From positions 1 through 28,492 of the forward strand of contig JAZULT010000015.1 in assembly GCA_045603225.1 (NCBI GenBank): a DNA stretch of 28,492 nt. The letters run 5' to 3'. Positions 6,775 through 14,702 of the stretch are shown here, piece by piece. Made by a program: the position numbers and the translations under genes. How positions within the stretch are numbered: position 1 is the first letter of the stretch; every line of letters begins with the position of its first letter. This DNA is from RGIG9115 sp045603225 (GTDB lineage Bacteria; Bacillota; Clostridia; UBA1381). The notes under the pieces are model-generated. The model did not search any database, was not told the origin of the DNA, and saw only the letters and a list, made by a program, of their open reading frames with translations.

Positions 6775-8610
6775 TCATCCTTTCAGACTTTTTATCCGTT
6801 TCAGAACAGAATCCGAATCCATACCATATTTTTTGTCAAGCTCATGCACAGTGCCGTGCTCTATAGGCTGGTCAGGATATCCGCACAAAATCAGATTCGA
6901 ATTAATATTCCTTTCCGAAAATATTTTTGCAATACTGCTCCCAAGACCGCCCGACACTATACCATCTTCCAGTACAACAGATATTTCAGATGCATTATCG
7001 GCAATCGTTTCAATATCTATCGGTCTTATAGTCGGCACAGCCACAATCTTAACTTTATCACCAAGCTTCTCTTTTATTTCATACGCTGTTTTAAGCATAC
7101 GTCCTGTTGCATACACAGTTATATCCGTTCCTTCTTCAATAACATACGATTTACCAAACATAAATTCTGTTTTTGTTTGTATTTGCGTATTTCCTCTCGG
7201 ATATCTTATTGCCACAGGTCCATCATGCTCATTGACAGCATAACTAAGCATCTGTCTGAGTTCTTCAAATGATGACGGTGACAAAATTGCCATGCCCGGC
7301 ATTGACGACAGAAATGAGATATCATAAATCCCCTGATGTGTTTCACCGTCGCTTCCGACAATCCCGGCTCTGTCAACCGGAAAAACAACATGAAGCTTCT
7401 GCAGACATACATCATGAAGAATCTGGTCATATGCTCTTTGAAGAAATGATGAATAAATAGGAATAACCGGAACATATCCGGATATAGAAAGCCCTGCAGC
7501 CATAGTCACTCCATGTTGCTCGGCAATACCGACATCAAAAAAACGGTCTCTGAAATACCTTGAAAATTCTGACATTCCTGTACTCACCGGCATAGCCCCG
7601 GTAATACCGACAACCTTATCGTTTTTCTTAGCAATTTCAAATAATGCTTCTCCGAACACTTTTGAGTAATCCGGCAGACACTCACCTATCATTCCTGTTT
7701 TCTTATCAAAACATCCAACACCGTGAAATTCCTCAGGATAATACTCAGCCGGCGGATATCCTTTTCCTTTTTTTGTCAGGACGTGAATAAACACAGGTCT
7801 GTATTTTTTTTGTGCGATTCTGAGCACGTCCGTAAGCTTCTCCAGGTCATGTCCGTCTACAGGACCAAGATATTCAAATCCAAAATCCTCAAAAATATTA
7901 TTTGCCAAAATAATTCTGCGTACATATCTTTTTAATTTTCGAATAAATTTTCTGATTAACACTCCGACACCGGGTATTTTATCAAGAAAAACTTCTACAT
8001 TCCCCTTCGCTTTTGAATATCCCGGTTTTATCCTCAAAGCACGAAGGTACTTTGAAACCGATCCGACATTTTTCGAAATCGACATGTTATTATCATTCAA
8101 TATAAGAATAAACGGTGTCTTCATTCGACCGGCATCATTCATTGCCTCATACATCATACCGCCTGTCAATGCGCCATCTCCAAAAACTGCACCAACAGAA
8201 TAATTCATACCCGACAAATCCCTTGCACGTGCAATTCCAAGTGCCGCTGAAATTGATGTTGAACTATGTCCTGTATTAAACACATCCGCATCACTTTCAG
8301 ATGTTTTAGGGAATCCGCTTAATCCTCCAAAACATCGTAAAGTATCAAATCTATCTTTTCTGCCCGTAATAATTTTATTTACATACGACTGATGACCTAC
8401 ATCCCAGACAAATTTATCGCCCGGAATATCAAAAACAGAATGCATCGCCACAGTCAGCTCAACCACTCCGAGATTTGATGCCAGATGCCCTCCTGTCTTC
8501 GAAATATTATCAACAAGAAATTCTCTTATTTCGCTACATAAGACACGCTTTTCGTTAATATTAAGTTTTTTTATATCATCGGATGAATTAACCTTTTCAA
8601 GTATCCCCAT
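6775..8610 (-). CDS. dxs: 1-deoxy-D-xylulose-5-phosphate synthase (Dxs)
   Basis: Dxs joins pyruvate and glyceraldehyde 3-phosphate with thiamine diphosphate, the first and usually flux-limiting step of the MEP pathway. The 611-residue length is normal. Visible motifs are GGHLASNLG (40-48), WDVGHQSY (69-76), the ThDP motif GDGALTGG (144-151) closing at NDNNMSIS (172-179), and the transketolase-type DVGIAEQHG that carries the conserved Glu. DRAGIVGSDGETHQG marks the pyrimidine-domain region, and a C-terminal transketolase domain follows. The start ATG has AAGGA seven bases upstream. It is the first gene of an operon with tlyA and ispE and is preceded by a consensus promoter and a long structured leader, so control is probably exerted there. 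No key residue appears to be missing. Confidence 0.96.
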   Translation of the reverse strand: MGILEKVNSSDDIKKLNINEKRVLCSEIREFLVDNISKTGGHLASNLGVVELTVAMHSVFDIPGDKFVWDVGHQSYVNKIITGRKDRFDTLRCFGGLSGFPKTSESDADVFNTGHSSTSISAALGIARARDLSGMNYSVGAVFGDGALTGGMMYEAMNDAGRMKTPFILILNDNNMSISKNVGSVSKYLRALRIKPGYSKAKGNVEVFLDKIPGVGVLIRKFIRKLKRYVRRIILANNIFEDFGFEYLGPVDGHDLEKLTDVLRIAQKKYRPVFIHVLTKKGKGYPPAEYYPEEFHGVGCFDKKTGMIGECLPDYSKVFGEALFEIAKKNDKVVGITGAMPVSTGMSEFSRYFRDRFFDVGIAEQHGVTMAAGLSISGYVPVIPIYSSFLQRAYDQILHDVCLQKLHVVFPVDRAGIVGSDGETHQGIYDISFLSSMPGMAILSPSSFEELRQMLSYAVNEHDGPVAIRYPRGNTQIQTKTEFMFGKSYVIEEGTDITVYATGRMLKTAYEIKEKLGDKVKIVAVPTIRPIDIETIADNASEISVVLEDGIVSGGLGSSIAKIFSERNINSNLILCGYPDQPIEHGTVHELDKKYGMDSDSVLKRIKSLKG

Positions 8611-8833
8611 ACTTTTGTCCTTCCGTTATCCTAATGCACACAAAAAAGATTTTCAATCATCAACCCCTAACACCCAATCATAGGTAGATAAAAGGTAATC
8701 TTTTTTTGAACAAGCAAAATTACTCATAATACAAGTAATTTCCTATAAGATAAAAAAAACCACATAAAAGAAGCCCTGATAAGCATTTTTTATCAGCCCG
8801 AACTGCCTACCAACGGACTTCCGTTGTATTATA
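8611..8833 (-). promoter_or_regulatory. Structured 5' leader of dxs (candidate attenuator or cis-regulatory RNA)
   Basis: The transcript from the dxs promoter carries about 220 untranslated nucleotides. The first part can form the hairpin CAACGG-AAGT-CCGTTG (8826-8811) and the hairpin CTGATAA-7nt-TTATCAG (8796-8776). GAAGTCC (8821-8815), inside the first hairpin, can instead pair with GGGCTTC (8776-8770), so the two folds are alternatives. An eight-T run follows at 8759-8752. A third hairpin is AAATTACT/AGTAATTT at about 8742-8718. I recognise no known riboswitch class, and the T-box and TPP signature sequences are absent. The function is inferred only from layout. Confidence 0.45.
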
Positions 8834-8839
8834 TATTAA

Positions 8840-8868
8840 ATAATATCATATTTCTTATAAATTGTCAA
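8840..8868 (-). promoter_or_regulatory. Sigma-A-type promoter of the dxs operon
   Basis: On the minus strand a perfect TTGACA (8868-8863) is followed by a 17-base spacer and TATTAT (8845-8840). It begins about 20 bases past the stop of the pncC gene and is the only strong promoter before dxs. The predicted transcript starts near 8833. Confidence 0.85.
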
Positions 8869-8888
8869 GTGTTTTTTACAGTAATAGC

Positions 8889-9371
8889 CTATGCAATCTC
8901 TTTATCAATAATTAAAAACACATTTAACATCGTATTATATCTTATGTTTTCACGAGTTCCTTCAAGATTCAGTTTTTTTACAATAATTTTATCATAAAAC
9001 GAAACAGCAACATATACAAGCCCTACCGGTTTTTCAGGAGTACCTCCACCCGGGCCGGCAATTCCGGTTACGGCAATGCATACATCACATCCTGATGCTT
9101 TTTTTAGTCCCTTCACCATTTCCTCAGCAGTCTGCTCGCTGACCGCACCGTATCTTTCCAAAGTCTCTTTCTTCACATTAAGAAGTTTCATTTTTGCTTC
9201 ATTTGAATATGTCACATAACCTTCAAAAAATATTTCCGAGCTTCCTGAAAAATCGGTAATTGTTTTTGCAATAAGACCTCCCGTACAGCTTTCCGCCGTA
9301 GAAATTGTAATATGCTTCTCAAGAAGCTTATTAAAGACAGTTTCCGGGATTTTATTTATATCTTTATTCAT
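8889..9371 (-). CDS. pncC: Nicotinamide-nucleotide amidohydrolase (PncC, CinA C-terminal domain)
   Basis: PncC hydrolyses the amide of NMN to nicotinate mononucleotide in pyridine-nucleotide salvage. The 160-residue protein is a stand-alone CinA C-terminal domain without the N-terminal MoaB-like part of full CinA. Motifs are AESCTGG (26-32), with the conserved Ser, SGSSEIFFEGYVTYSN, and VTGIAGPGGGTPEKPVGLVYVA. The ATG has AAGGGA upstream and lies 17 bases after thiI, making it the last gene of iscS-thiI-pncC. I see no hairpin terminator directly after it; the dxs promoter starts about 20 bases on. Older databases call this protein competence-damage inducible, which is a loose name. Confidence 0.93.
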   Translation of the reverse strand: MNKDINKIPETVFNKLLEKHITISTAESCTGGLIAKTITDFSGSSEIFFEGYVTYSNEAKMKLLNVKKETLERYGAVSEQTAEEMVKGLKKASGCDVCIAVTGIAGPGGGTPEKPVGLVYVAVSFYDKIIVKKLNLEGTRENIRYNTMLNVFLIIDKEIA

Positions 9372-9388
9372 TATCTTTTCCCTTCTTT

Positions 9389-10573
9389 TCAGGCTTCATT
9401 CGGATATACAGTTATTTTTTCGGTATTTTTTACTGCCTCATCTATAAGCTCTTCAATATTAAGAACACTTTCCGTTCTGATTACAGTTGAACGCTTCGGA
9501 TTTGTAGTCGGGTGTTTCGGAGTGAAAACTGTACAGCAATCTTCGTACGGCAGTATTGAAGTTTCAAACGTTCCTATAACTCTTGATTTTTCAATAATTT
9601 CTTCCTTATCCATTCCAATCAAGGGTCTCAGTACAGGCATATCCACAACCGAATTTGTAACATCAAGCGCTGCAAGAGTCTGACTTGCAACCTGTCCGAC
9701 ACTTTCTCCTGTTATTAATCCCGAAGATTTATGCTGTTTTGCAAGTTTCTCAGCAATTCTCATCATGAAACGTCTCATGATAAGTGTCATATGCTCTTCA
9801 GGACAGTTATCTCTTATCTGAAGCTGTATTTCAGTAAACGGAACAATATAGAGCTCTATTTTTGAGGTATATTCAGCAAGTATTGATGCAAGCTCAATAA
9901 CTTTTTCTTTTGCTCTTTCACTCGTATACGGATAACTGAAAAAGTTAATTGCATCTATTTCTATACCTCTTTTTGCAATCATATGCCCTGCCACAGGAGA
10001 GTCAATTCCTCCTGACAGAAGAAGTGATGCTTTCAGCCCTGTGCCTATCGGCATACCGCCCTGACCTTTCATCTTCTTCTGCACTATATAAACGTACGCA
10101 TTAAAATCACGAACTTCTACTTTTACGTTATTGTCAGGATTATGCACATCAACTATAAGTCCCGGACAGTTTTCATGAAGGAATCCACCGACTTCACGTC
10201 CGATATCCTGTGATGTAAGCGGGAATTTCTTATCAGAACGTTTAGCTTCCACCTTAAAGCTCGAACCCGGTTTTAAATCTGCTCCGCAATATTCAAGTGC
10301 AGTTTTCTGTATAACCTCAAGATTTTTTTCACATTCAGCCGCACGCGTAACAGAAACCAGACCGAATATTTTCGTCATACGCTCACAAATAATATCAATT
10401 TTTGACTGATCTGAAAGCTCTACGTATATTGTAGCCTGAGCAAGTGATACCTTTACATCATCTATTTTGCACAAAGCATTCTGAATGTTTTTAACGAGAA
10501 CCTTTTCAAAACGAGGTCTGTTTCCGCCTTTTAAAATTATTTCTCCGTATTTTGCAAGAACTATTTCTCTCAT
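9389..10573 (-). CDS. thiI: tRNA 4-thiouridine synthase (ThiI), without rhodanese domain
   Basis: ThiI adenylates U8 of tRNA and inserts sulfur taken from a cysteine desulfurase; in some bacteria it also supplies sulfur for thiamine. The 394 residues comprise an N-terminal ferredoxin-like region, a THUMP RNA-binding domain (about 60-165) and a PP-loop ATPase domain with LLSGGIDSPVAGH (185-197). The rhodanese domain of the E. coli enzyme is absent, as is usual in Firmicutes. A Cys pair in LPYEDCCTVF is the likely persulfide-handling region. The start ATG follows AAGGAG. It lies directly downstream of a cysteine desulfurase gene, an arrangement that fits a dedicated sulfur donor. Confidence 0.95.
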   Translation of the reverse strand: MREIVLAKYGEIILKGGNRPRFEKVLVKNIQNALCKIDDVKVSLAQATIYVELSDQSKIDIICERMTKIFGLVSVTRAAECEKNLEVIQKTALEYCGADLKPGSSFKVEAKRSDKKFPLTSQDIGREVGGFLHENCPGLIVDVHNPDNNVKVEVRDFNAYVYIVQKKMKGQGGMPIGTGLKASLLLSGGIDSPVAGHMIAKRGIEIDAINFFSYPYTSERAKEKVIELASILAEYTSKIELYIVPFTEIQLQIRDNCPEEHMTLIMRRFMMRIAEKLAKQHKSSGLITGESVGQVASQTLAALDVTNSVVDMPVLRPLIGMDKEEIIEKSRVIGTFETSILPYEDCCTVFTPKHPTTNPKRSTVIRTESVLNIEELIDEAVKNTEKITVYPNEA

Positions 10574-10588
10574 TTCCGACTCCTTTTA

Positions 10589-11710
10589 TTATCTGACGTA
10601 TTTTCTTATTTTAGCAACCTCTTCTTTCAGAACAGCTGCAGTATTTTTCATATCAGCCTCTGTAAGTGATGAATCAAAACTGAACCTTAACGAACCATCG
10701 ATATCTTTTCTGTCCACTCCCATAGCCAGAAGAACGTGACTCGGATCAGGCTTGTGCGACGAGCAGGCAGACCCTGTAGACGCATATATACCGCGTGCTT
10801 CGAGACTGTGCAAAAGTATTTCAGCCTTTATTTTTCTGAATGAAACATTTAGTATGTACTTTGACGAAAATTTCTCATCACCGTTTATTTTTACATCATC
10901 TATTTCCGATAAAATTTCATTTTTCAAAGTATCATACAGGATATCACAGTTCCCATATTCTTCCGAAACTGCTGCTCCGAACCCTGCAATCCCCGGGACA
11001 TTTTCAGTTCCCGGTCTTATTCTGCCTTGTTGTTCTCCGCCATATAAAAGCGGTTTAATTCTGCTGCTTCCGATATATAAAGCTCCAACACCTTTAGGTC
11101 CATGAATTTTATGACTGCTTACAGATATTATATCAGCACCAAGTTTTTTCTGTATACAGTCGGTCTTGCAAAATGCCTGAACACAATCCGAGTGAACAAC
11201 CGCAACCGACGATTTGCTATGAACAATATCACTTATTTCTTTCACAGGCTGAACAATCCCTGTTTCATTATTAACAGACATAACACTTACAAGAATTGTA
11301 TCTTCCCTCATGGCTTCTGTTATTTTTTCTACGTTTATTACTCCGTTTTCATCAGGATTTATGTATGATACTTCAAACCCGTTTTTTTCAAGTTCTTTAA
11401 AAGCTTCAAGAACCGAAGGATGCTCAATTGACGAGGTTATAAGATGATTCCCTCTTTTCCTCAGATTCAAGGCTGTCCCGAATATAGCAGTATTGTTTGC
11501 TTCTGTTCCTCCTGAGGTAAAATATATATCCTTTTTTCTGACTCCAAGTCTTTTCGCAACAGCTTCACGGCTGCTTTCTATAATTTTTTCTGATTTTATT
11601 CCAAGTCCATGCAACGACGACGGATTCCCGAACTCTTCCATTGCATTAACTACCGCTTTTACAGCATTTTCAGACGGCTTTGTCGTTGCAGCATTGTCCA
11701 AATAAATCAT
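10589..11710 (-). CDS. Cysteine desulfurase (IscS/NifS family), sulfur donor for ThiI
   Basis: This PLP enzyme releases sulfur from cysteine as an enzyme persulfide. Motifs are YLDNAATTKPS at the N-terminus, SGGTEANN, SIEHPSV, the PLP lysine in SSHKIHGPKG (about Lys201) and the active Cys in ASTGSACSS (about Cys316). The length of 373 residues is normal. The start is ambiguous: ATG 11731 has no ribosome binding site, GTG 11719 lies four bases after AAAGG, and ATG 11710 lies twelve bases after it and fits the usual family start MIYLDNAATT, so I use it. It is followed at 16 bases by thiI, so it resembles the NifZ-type partner of ThiI in Bacillus. No iscU or iscR homologue is next to it. It follows the tmRNA terminator, and no clear promoter is visible. 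Confidence 0.92.
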   Translation of the reverse strand: MIYLDNAATTKPSENAVKAVVNAMEEFGNPSSLHGLGIKSEKIIESSREAVAKRLGVRKKDIYFTSGGTEANNTAIFGTALNLRKRGNHLITSSIEHPSVLEAFKELEKNGFEVSYINPDENGVINVEKITEAMREDTILVSVMSVNNETGIVQPVKEISDIVHSKSSVAVVHSDCVQAFCKTDCIQKKLGADIISVSSHKIHGPKGVGALYIGSSRIKPLLYGGEQQGRIRPGTENVPGIAGFGAAVSEEYGNCDILYDTLKNEILSEIDDVKINGDEKFSSKYILNVSFRKIKAEILLHSLEARGIYASTGSACSSHKPDPSHVLLAMGVDRKDIDGSLRFSFDSSLTEADMKNTAAVLKEEVAKIRKYVR

Positions 11711-11761
11711 TTTCTTCACAATACCTTTCATTTTACTAACTCAGCAAAAAATTAAATAATT

Positions 11762-11786
11762 AACCCCGTTCCGTCAGAACGGGGTT
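11762..11786 (-). terminator. Rho-independent terminator of ssrA
   Basis: A perfect 10-bp inverted repeat, AACCCCGTTC and its complement, encloses a five-base loop. It lies five bases past the CCA end of tmRNA. On the minus strand it is followed by an AT-rich stretch with a six-T run about ten bases later. The stem is strong; the U-run is displaced, so some readthrough into iscS is possible. Confidence 0.75.
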
Positions 11787-11790
11787 TGCT

Positions 11791-12136
11791 TGGTGGAGCT
11801 GAGGAGAATCGAACTCCTGTCCGAAAACAAATCCATACAAAATTCTACCGGCATAGGCTGTATATTACATTCCCTTACCGCAACTCGTACAGCCACGATT
11901 TACGGTTTGGTAGTCTCTGATGCATGACTGCGGCCGAAACACTCCGCAATTCACGTTCACCACTGGTAGTCGCCTTATTCCATGCCGTGGTACTCACGGA
12001 TAAGACGGCAGCACTTAGGCTGCGTAAGCTAAATTATCGTTAGCGTTTATATTTATAAGTTTGAGCTTTTTAAGTGGTTCTCCCCCACTGCCGGCCTTTC
12101 GCACTTCACTGCCCCCGTCGAAGCCATTGCAGCCCC
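11791..12136 (-). ncRNA. ssrA: Transfer-messenger RNA (tmRNA)
   Basis: tmRNA rescues stalled ribosomes by acting first as tRNA-Ala and then as a short mRNA. The 346-nt RNA starts GGGGCTG and ends CAGCTCCACCA, forming a seven-pair acceptor stem with a G-U wobble at the third pair, the alanine identity mark. The TTCGATTCTCC T-arm is near the 3' end, and the CCA is encoded. The tag frame lies at 12044-12015: Ala resume codon, then NDNLAYAA and TAA, so the tag is ANDNLAYAA. The variable middle contains several GC-rich helices consistent with pseudoknots. It begins 3 nt after the smpB stop and is followed by a strong hairpin terminator. I see no clear promoter just upstream, so the RNA may be processed from a smpB-ssrA transcript. 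Confidence 0.97.
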
Positions 12137-12139
12137 ATA

Positions 12140-12610
12140 TTAATAATTGTTTTTTTCTTTAATAGCTCTGTCTGTATTTCGTTTTGCATCACGTTTTGCG
12201 ATATCATCACGCTTATCGTACAACTTTTTACCTTTGCAAACTGCTAAATCTATTTTAACCCTTGACCCTTTAAAATATACTGACAAAGGTATAAGAGAGT
12301 AACCTGTCTGTTTTATTTCGCCAATAAGCTTCCTTATCTGAGATTTATGAAGTAACAGTTTTTTCTCACGAAGCGGATCACGATTAAATATATTTCCCTT
12401 TTCATACGGACTTATATTCATGCCAATAAGAAATACTTCTCCGTTTTTAATACTTGCATAACAGTCAGATATATTCACCTTTCCTTCACGGATTGATTTT
12501 ACTTCTGTCCCGAAAAGCTCTATTCCGGTCTCAATATTTTCCAGAACAAAATACTCATGACGAGCTTTTTTATTCTGTGATACTATTTTTATATTTTCAC
12601 TTGCCGCCAT
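12140..12610 (-). CDS. smpB: SsrA-binding protein SmpB
   Basis: SmpB binds the tRNA-like part of tmRNA and brings it to stalled ribosomes. The 156-residue protein shows the family pattern: NKKARHEYFVLENIETGIELFG, then GTEVKSIREGKVNISDCY, and a basic C-terminal tail (KRDAKRNTDRAIKEKNNY) that enters the mRNA channel. I start at ATG 12610. An ATG at 12622 has AAAGG only two bases away. An open frame reaching 12682 would add 24 residues unlike SmpB and would run through a 10-bp inverted repeat (12632-12641/12667-12676). The gene lies between rnjA and ssrA, with only 3 nt to the tmRNA 5' end, so protein and RNA partner are probably co-transcribed. Confidence 0.95.
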   Translation of the reverse strand: MAASENIKIVSQNKKARHEYFVLENIETGIELFGTEVKSIREGKVNISDCYASIKNGEVFLIGMNISPYEKGNIFNRDPLREKKLLLHKSQIRKLIGEIKQTGYSLIPLSVYFKGSRVKIDLAVCKGKKLYDKRDDIAKRDAKRNTDRAIKEKNNY

Positions 12611-12631
12611 AGTAATTTCCATAGCCTTTCT

Positions 12632-12676
12632 GTCCACAAACAGTAACGAAAAGCATACACAACCTCGTCTGTGGAC
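12632..12676 (-). promoter_or_regulatory. Hairpin in the smpB leader just before the ribosome binding site
   Basis: On the minus strand GTCCACAGAC (12676-12667) can pair with GTTTGTGGAC (12641-12632), ten pairs including one G-U, around a 25-base loop. It ends about ten bases before ATG 12622 and 22 before ATG 12610. Its position suggests a role in smpB translation or mRNA processing, which is inference. Confidence 0.45.
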
Positions 12677-12701
12677 TGACAAGGCGTATAATGGAAATTA
12701 T

Positions 12702-12745
12702 GTCCATGTGCGTTTTCGCCTAACGGGCGAATATATCGCACGGAC
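12702..12745 (-). repeat. Compound stem-loop in the rnjA-smpB gap
   Basis: Nested complementary arms are GTCC/GGAC (12702-12705/12742-12745), TGCG/CGCA (12709-12712/12737-12740) and TTCGCC/GGCGAA (12715-12720/12726-12731) around a five-base loop. No U-run follows on either side, so it does not look like an intrinsic terminator. It may be a processing or regulatory structure. Confidence 0.45.
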
Positions 12746-12804
12746 AATAAAATCCGCCGGAGGCAATAACGTGATTTTTCGCGTTATTCTTCCTTTCTGA
12801 AATC

Positions 12805-12836
12805 TGCGGCATCTTTTATATATTACAGATGCCGCA
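12805..12836 (-). repeat. 10-bp inverted repeat downstream of rnjA
   Basis: TGCGGCATCT (12805-12814) and its perfect complement (12827-12836) enclose a 12-base loop, 37 bases past the rnjA stop. Neither strand carries a U-run after it, so full termination is doubtful. It may protect or define the 3' end of the rnjA message. Confidence 0.5.
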
Positions 12837-12872
12837 CACATTTCCGGCTATTTCTTTAAAAATCAATTACTG

Positions 12873-14540
12873 TCATACTTCCTCGATGATAGGAAGTATC
12901 ATCGGATTACGCTTTGTTTTTTCGTATATATACTTAGCTACGCTGTTTTTAAGCGCATTCTTAAGTGTTGACCAGTCTGTTGTATGTTTGGCAATACATA
13001 TCTCTATGCTTTCATTAGCAACGTCACGTATATCATCTATCAACTCTTCAGATTCTCTCACGTAAACAAATCCACGGCTGATTACATCAGGTCTCGAAAC
13101 TATATTTCTGTCCTCACCTGAAATAGTAACAACAACAATTATAAGACCGTCCTGTGAAAGATGCTTTCTGTCTCTGAGAACTATATTGCCTACATCACCG
13201 ACACCAAGACCGTCAACCAGAATCTTTCCGCTTTGAACAGTTCCGGTTACTTTGGCAGATTCTTCATCTATTTCAAGAACTGAACCGTTTGTCAGCACAA
13301 AAGTATTCTGCTGTTTTATACCCATCTGTTCTGCAAGCTCTGCGTGAAGCATAAGATGCCTGCATTCACCATGTACGGGAATAAAATATTTCGGACGTGC
13401 AAGTGCAAGTATAAGCTTAAGCTCTTCCTGACATGCATGACCTGAAACATGGACTTCTGCAAGTGACTTATAAATTACAGAAGCACCGATTTTAAACAGT
13501 TCGTTAATAACATTTGATACCGATTTTTCATTTCCCGGAATTGGAGTTGCCGAAATAATTATAAGGTCATCCTTTGTTACCTCAACCTTTCTGTGATCGG
13601 AATATGCCATTCTTGACAAAGCACTCATCGGCTCACCCTGACTGCCGGTTGTAATAATAACAATCTGATTCGGTTTATATTTATTGATGTTATCTATATT
13701 TATCAGAACGCCTTCAGGCACCTTCATATACCCCATCAATATTGAAAGTTCAACAATATTTTCCATACTTCGTCCTGAAACAGCCACCTTACGGCCGTTC
13801 TTGACTGCGGCATCTATAATCTGCTGTACACGGTGTACATTTGATGCAAACGTAGCGACGATAATTCTTTTTGTGCAGTTTTTAAAGATTTGTTCGAATT
13901 TCTCACCGACACTGCGTTCGCTCATAGCAAACCCCGGTCTTTCAACATTAGTACTGTCAGACATAAGAGCCAGGATTCCTTCTTTTCCAAGCTCACCTAT
14001 TCTTGTAAGGTCAATCATTTCACCTACAATCGGTGTAGTATCAATTTTGAAGTCTCCCATATGAAGAACTGTGCCGACCGGTGTTTTTATAGCCAACGCA
14101 CAGGAATCCGCAATTGAGTGGTTAGTTCTTATAAATTCTACAGAAAAGCAATTTCCGACATTTACTGTATTTCCGGATTTAACTCTTACAAGCTTTACTT
14201 TAGCCAGCATATTGTTTTCCTTGAGCTTATGCTCTATAAGACCTATTGTAAGTCTTGTTCCGAAAACAGGAACATTTATTGATTTCAGGAAGAACGGTAC
14301 TCCTCCTATATGGTCTTCGTGACCGTGTGTAATAAATAATCCAAGTATTCTGGATGCATGTTTTTCAAGATACGATATATCATTAATTACCATATCTACC
14401 CCCGGCATATCCTCATCCGGGAAAGACATTCCGCAATCAACGATAATAATCTCGTTTCCATACTCGATAGCGGTCAGGTTTTTTCCGATCTCATTAAGAC
14501 CGCCTATCGGTATAATTTTAAGTTTTGATTTTTTTGACAA
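12873..14540 (-). CDS. rnj: Ribonuclease J
   Basis: RNase J is the main 5'-3' exonuclease and endonuclease of Firmicutes, a zinc metallo-beta-lactamase/beta-CASP enzyme. The 555-residue length is typical. N-terminal VDCGMSFPDEDMPGVDMVI leads to the metal-binding THGHEDHIGG (71-80). RTNHSI, the LALMSDSTNVERPG region, GSQGEPMSALSRMA and PVHGECRHL, with a later metal-ligand His, are all visible, and a C-terminal domain follows. It is read from a consensus promoter at 14643-14671 and has an AGGAGG-like site (CGGAGG) before its ATG. Only one copy is in the window, so I cannot say whether it is J1 or J2. It sits next to smpB-ssrA, grouping RNA decay with ribosome rescue. Confidence 0.96.
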   Translation of the reverse strand: MSKKSKLKIIPIGGLNEIGKNLTAIEYGNEIIIVDCGMSFPDEDMPGVDMVINDISYLEKHASRILGLFITHGHEDHIGGVPFFLKSINVPVFGTRLTIGLIEHKLKENNMLAKVKLVRVKSGNTVNVGNCFSVEFIRTNHSIADSCALAIKTPVGTVLHMGDFKIDTTPIVGEMIDLTRIGELGKEGILALMSDSTNVERPGFAMSERSVGEKFEQIFKNCTKRIIVATFASNVHRVQQIIDAAVKNGRKVAVSGRSMENIVELSILMGYMKVPEGVLINIDNINKYKPNQIVIITTGSQGEPMSALSRMAYSDHRKVEVTKDDLIIISATPIPGNEKSVSNVINELFKIGASVIYKSLAEVHVSGHACQEELKLILALARPKYFIPVHGECRHLMLHAELAEQMGIKQQNTFVLTNGSVLEIDEESAKVTGTVQSGKILVDGLGVGDVGNIVLRDRKHLSQDGLIIVVVTISGEDRNIVSRPDVISRGFVYVRESEELIDDIRDVANESIEICIAKHTTDWSTLKNALKNSVAKYIYEKTKRNPMILPIIEEV

Positions 14541-14597
14541 AATATTAACCTCCGTATTTCTCTAAGATGCTTTTATCCGCACAATCAAAAGTACATA

Positions 14598-14616
14598 TGA
14601 ATAATACTATTATTCA
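14598..14616 (-). promoter_or_regulatory. Small hairpin in the rnjA 5' leader
   Basis: TGAATAAT and its complement ATTATTCA are separated by three bases inside the roughly 95-nt leader of the RNase J message. All pairs but one are A-T, so the fold is weak. A role in control or 5'-end protection is only a possibility. Confidence 0.3.
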
Positions 14617-14642
14617 CAAAAACCGAACAAATCATTATTTTT

Positions 14643-14671
14643 ATTATATCATAAAAAATATAATATGTCAA
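14643..14671 (-). promoter_or_regulatory. Consensus sigma-A promoter of rnjA
   Basis: On the minus strand TTGACA (14671-14666), a 17-base spacer and TATAAT (14648-14643) match the consensus exactly. The predicted start near 14636 gives a leader of about 95 nt. The promoter lies 32 bases past the stop of the ynbB-like gene. Confidence 0.9.
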
Positions 14672-14702
14672 CCTGATGCATAAAACTTCTTTAAAATATT
14701 TG

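Noticed and set aside
8611..8833. T-box or TPP riboswitch ahead of dxs
   Set aside because: Neither the T-box AGGGTGG-type sequence nor the TPP CTGAGA motif is present.
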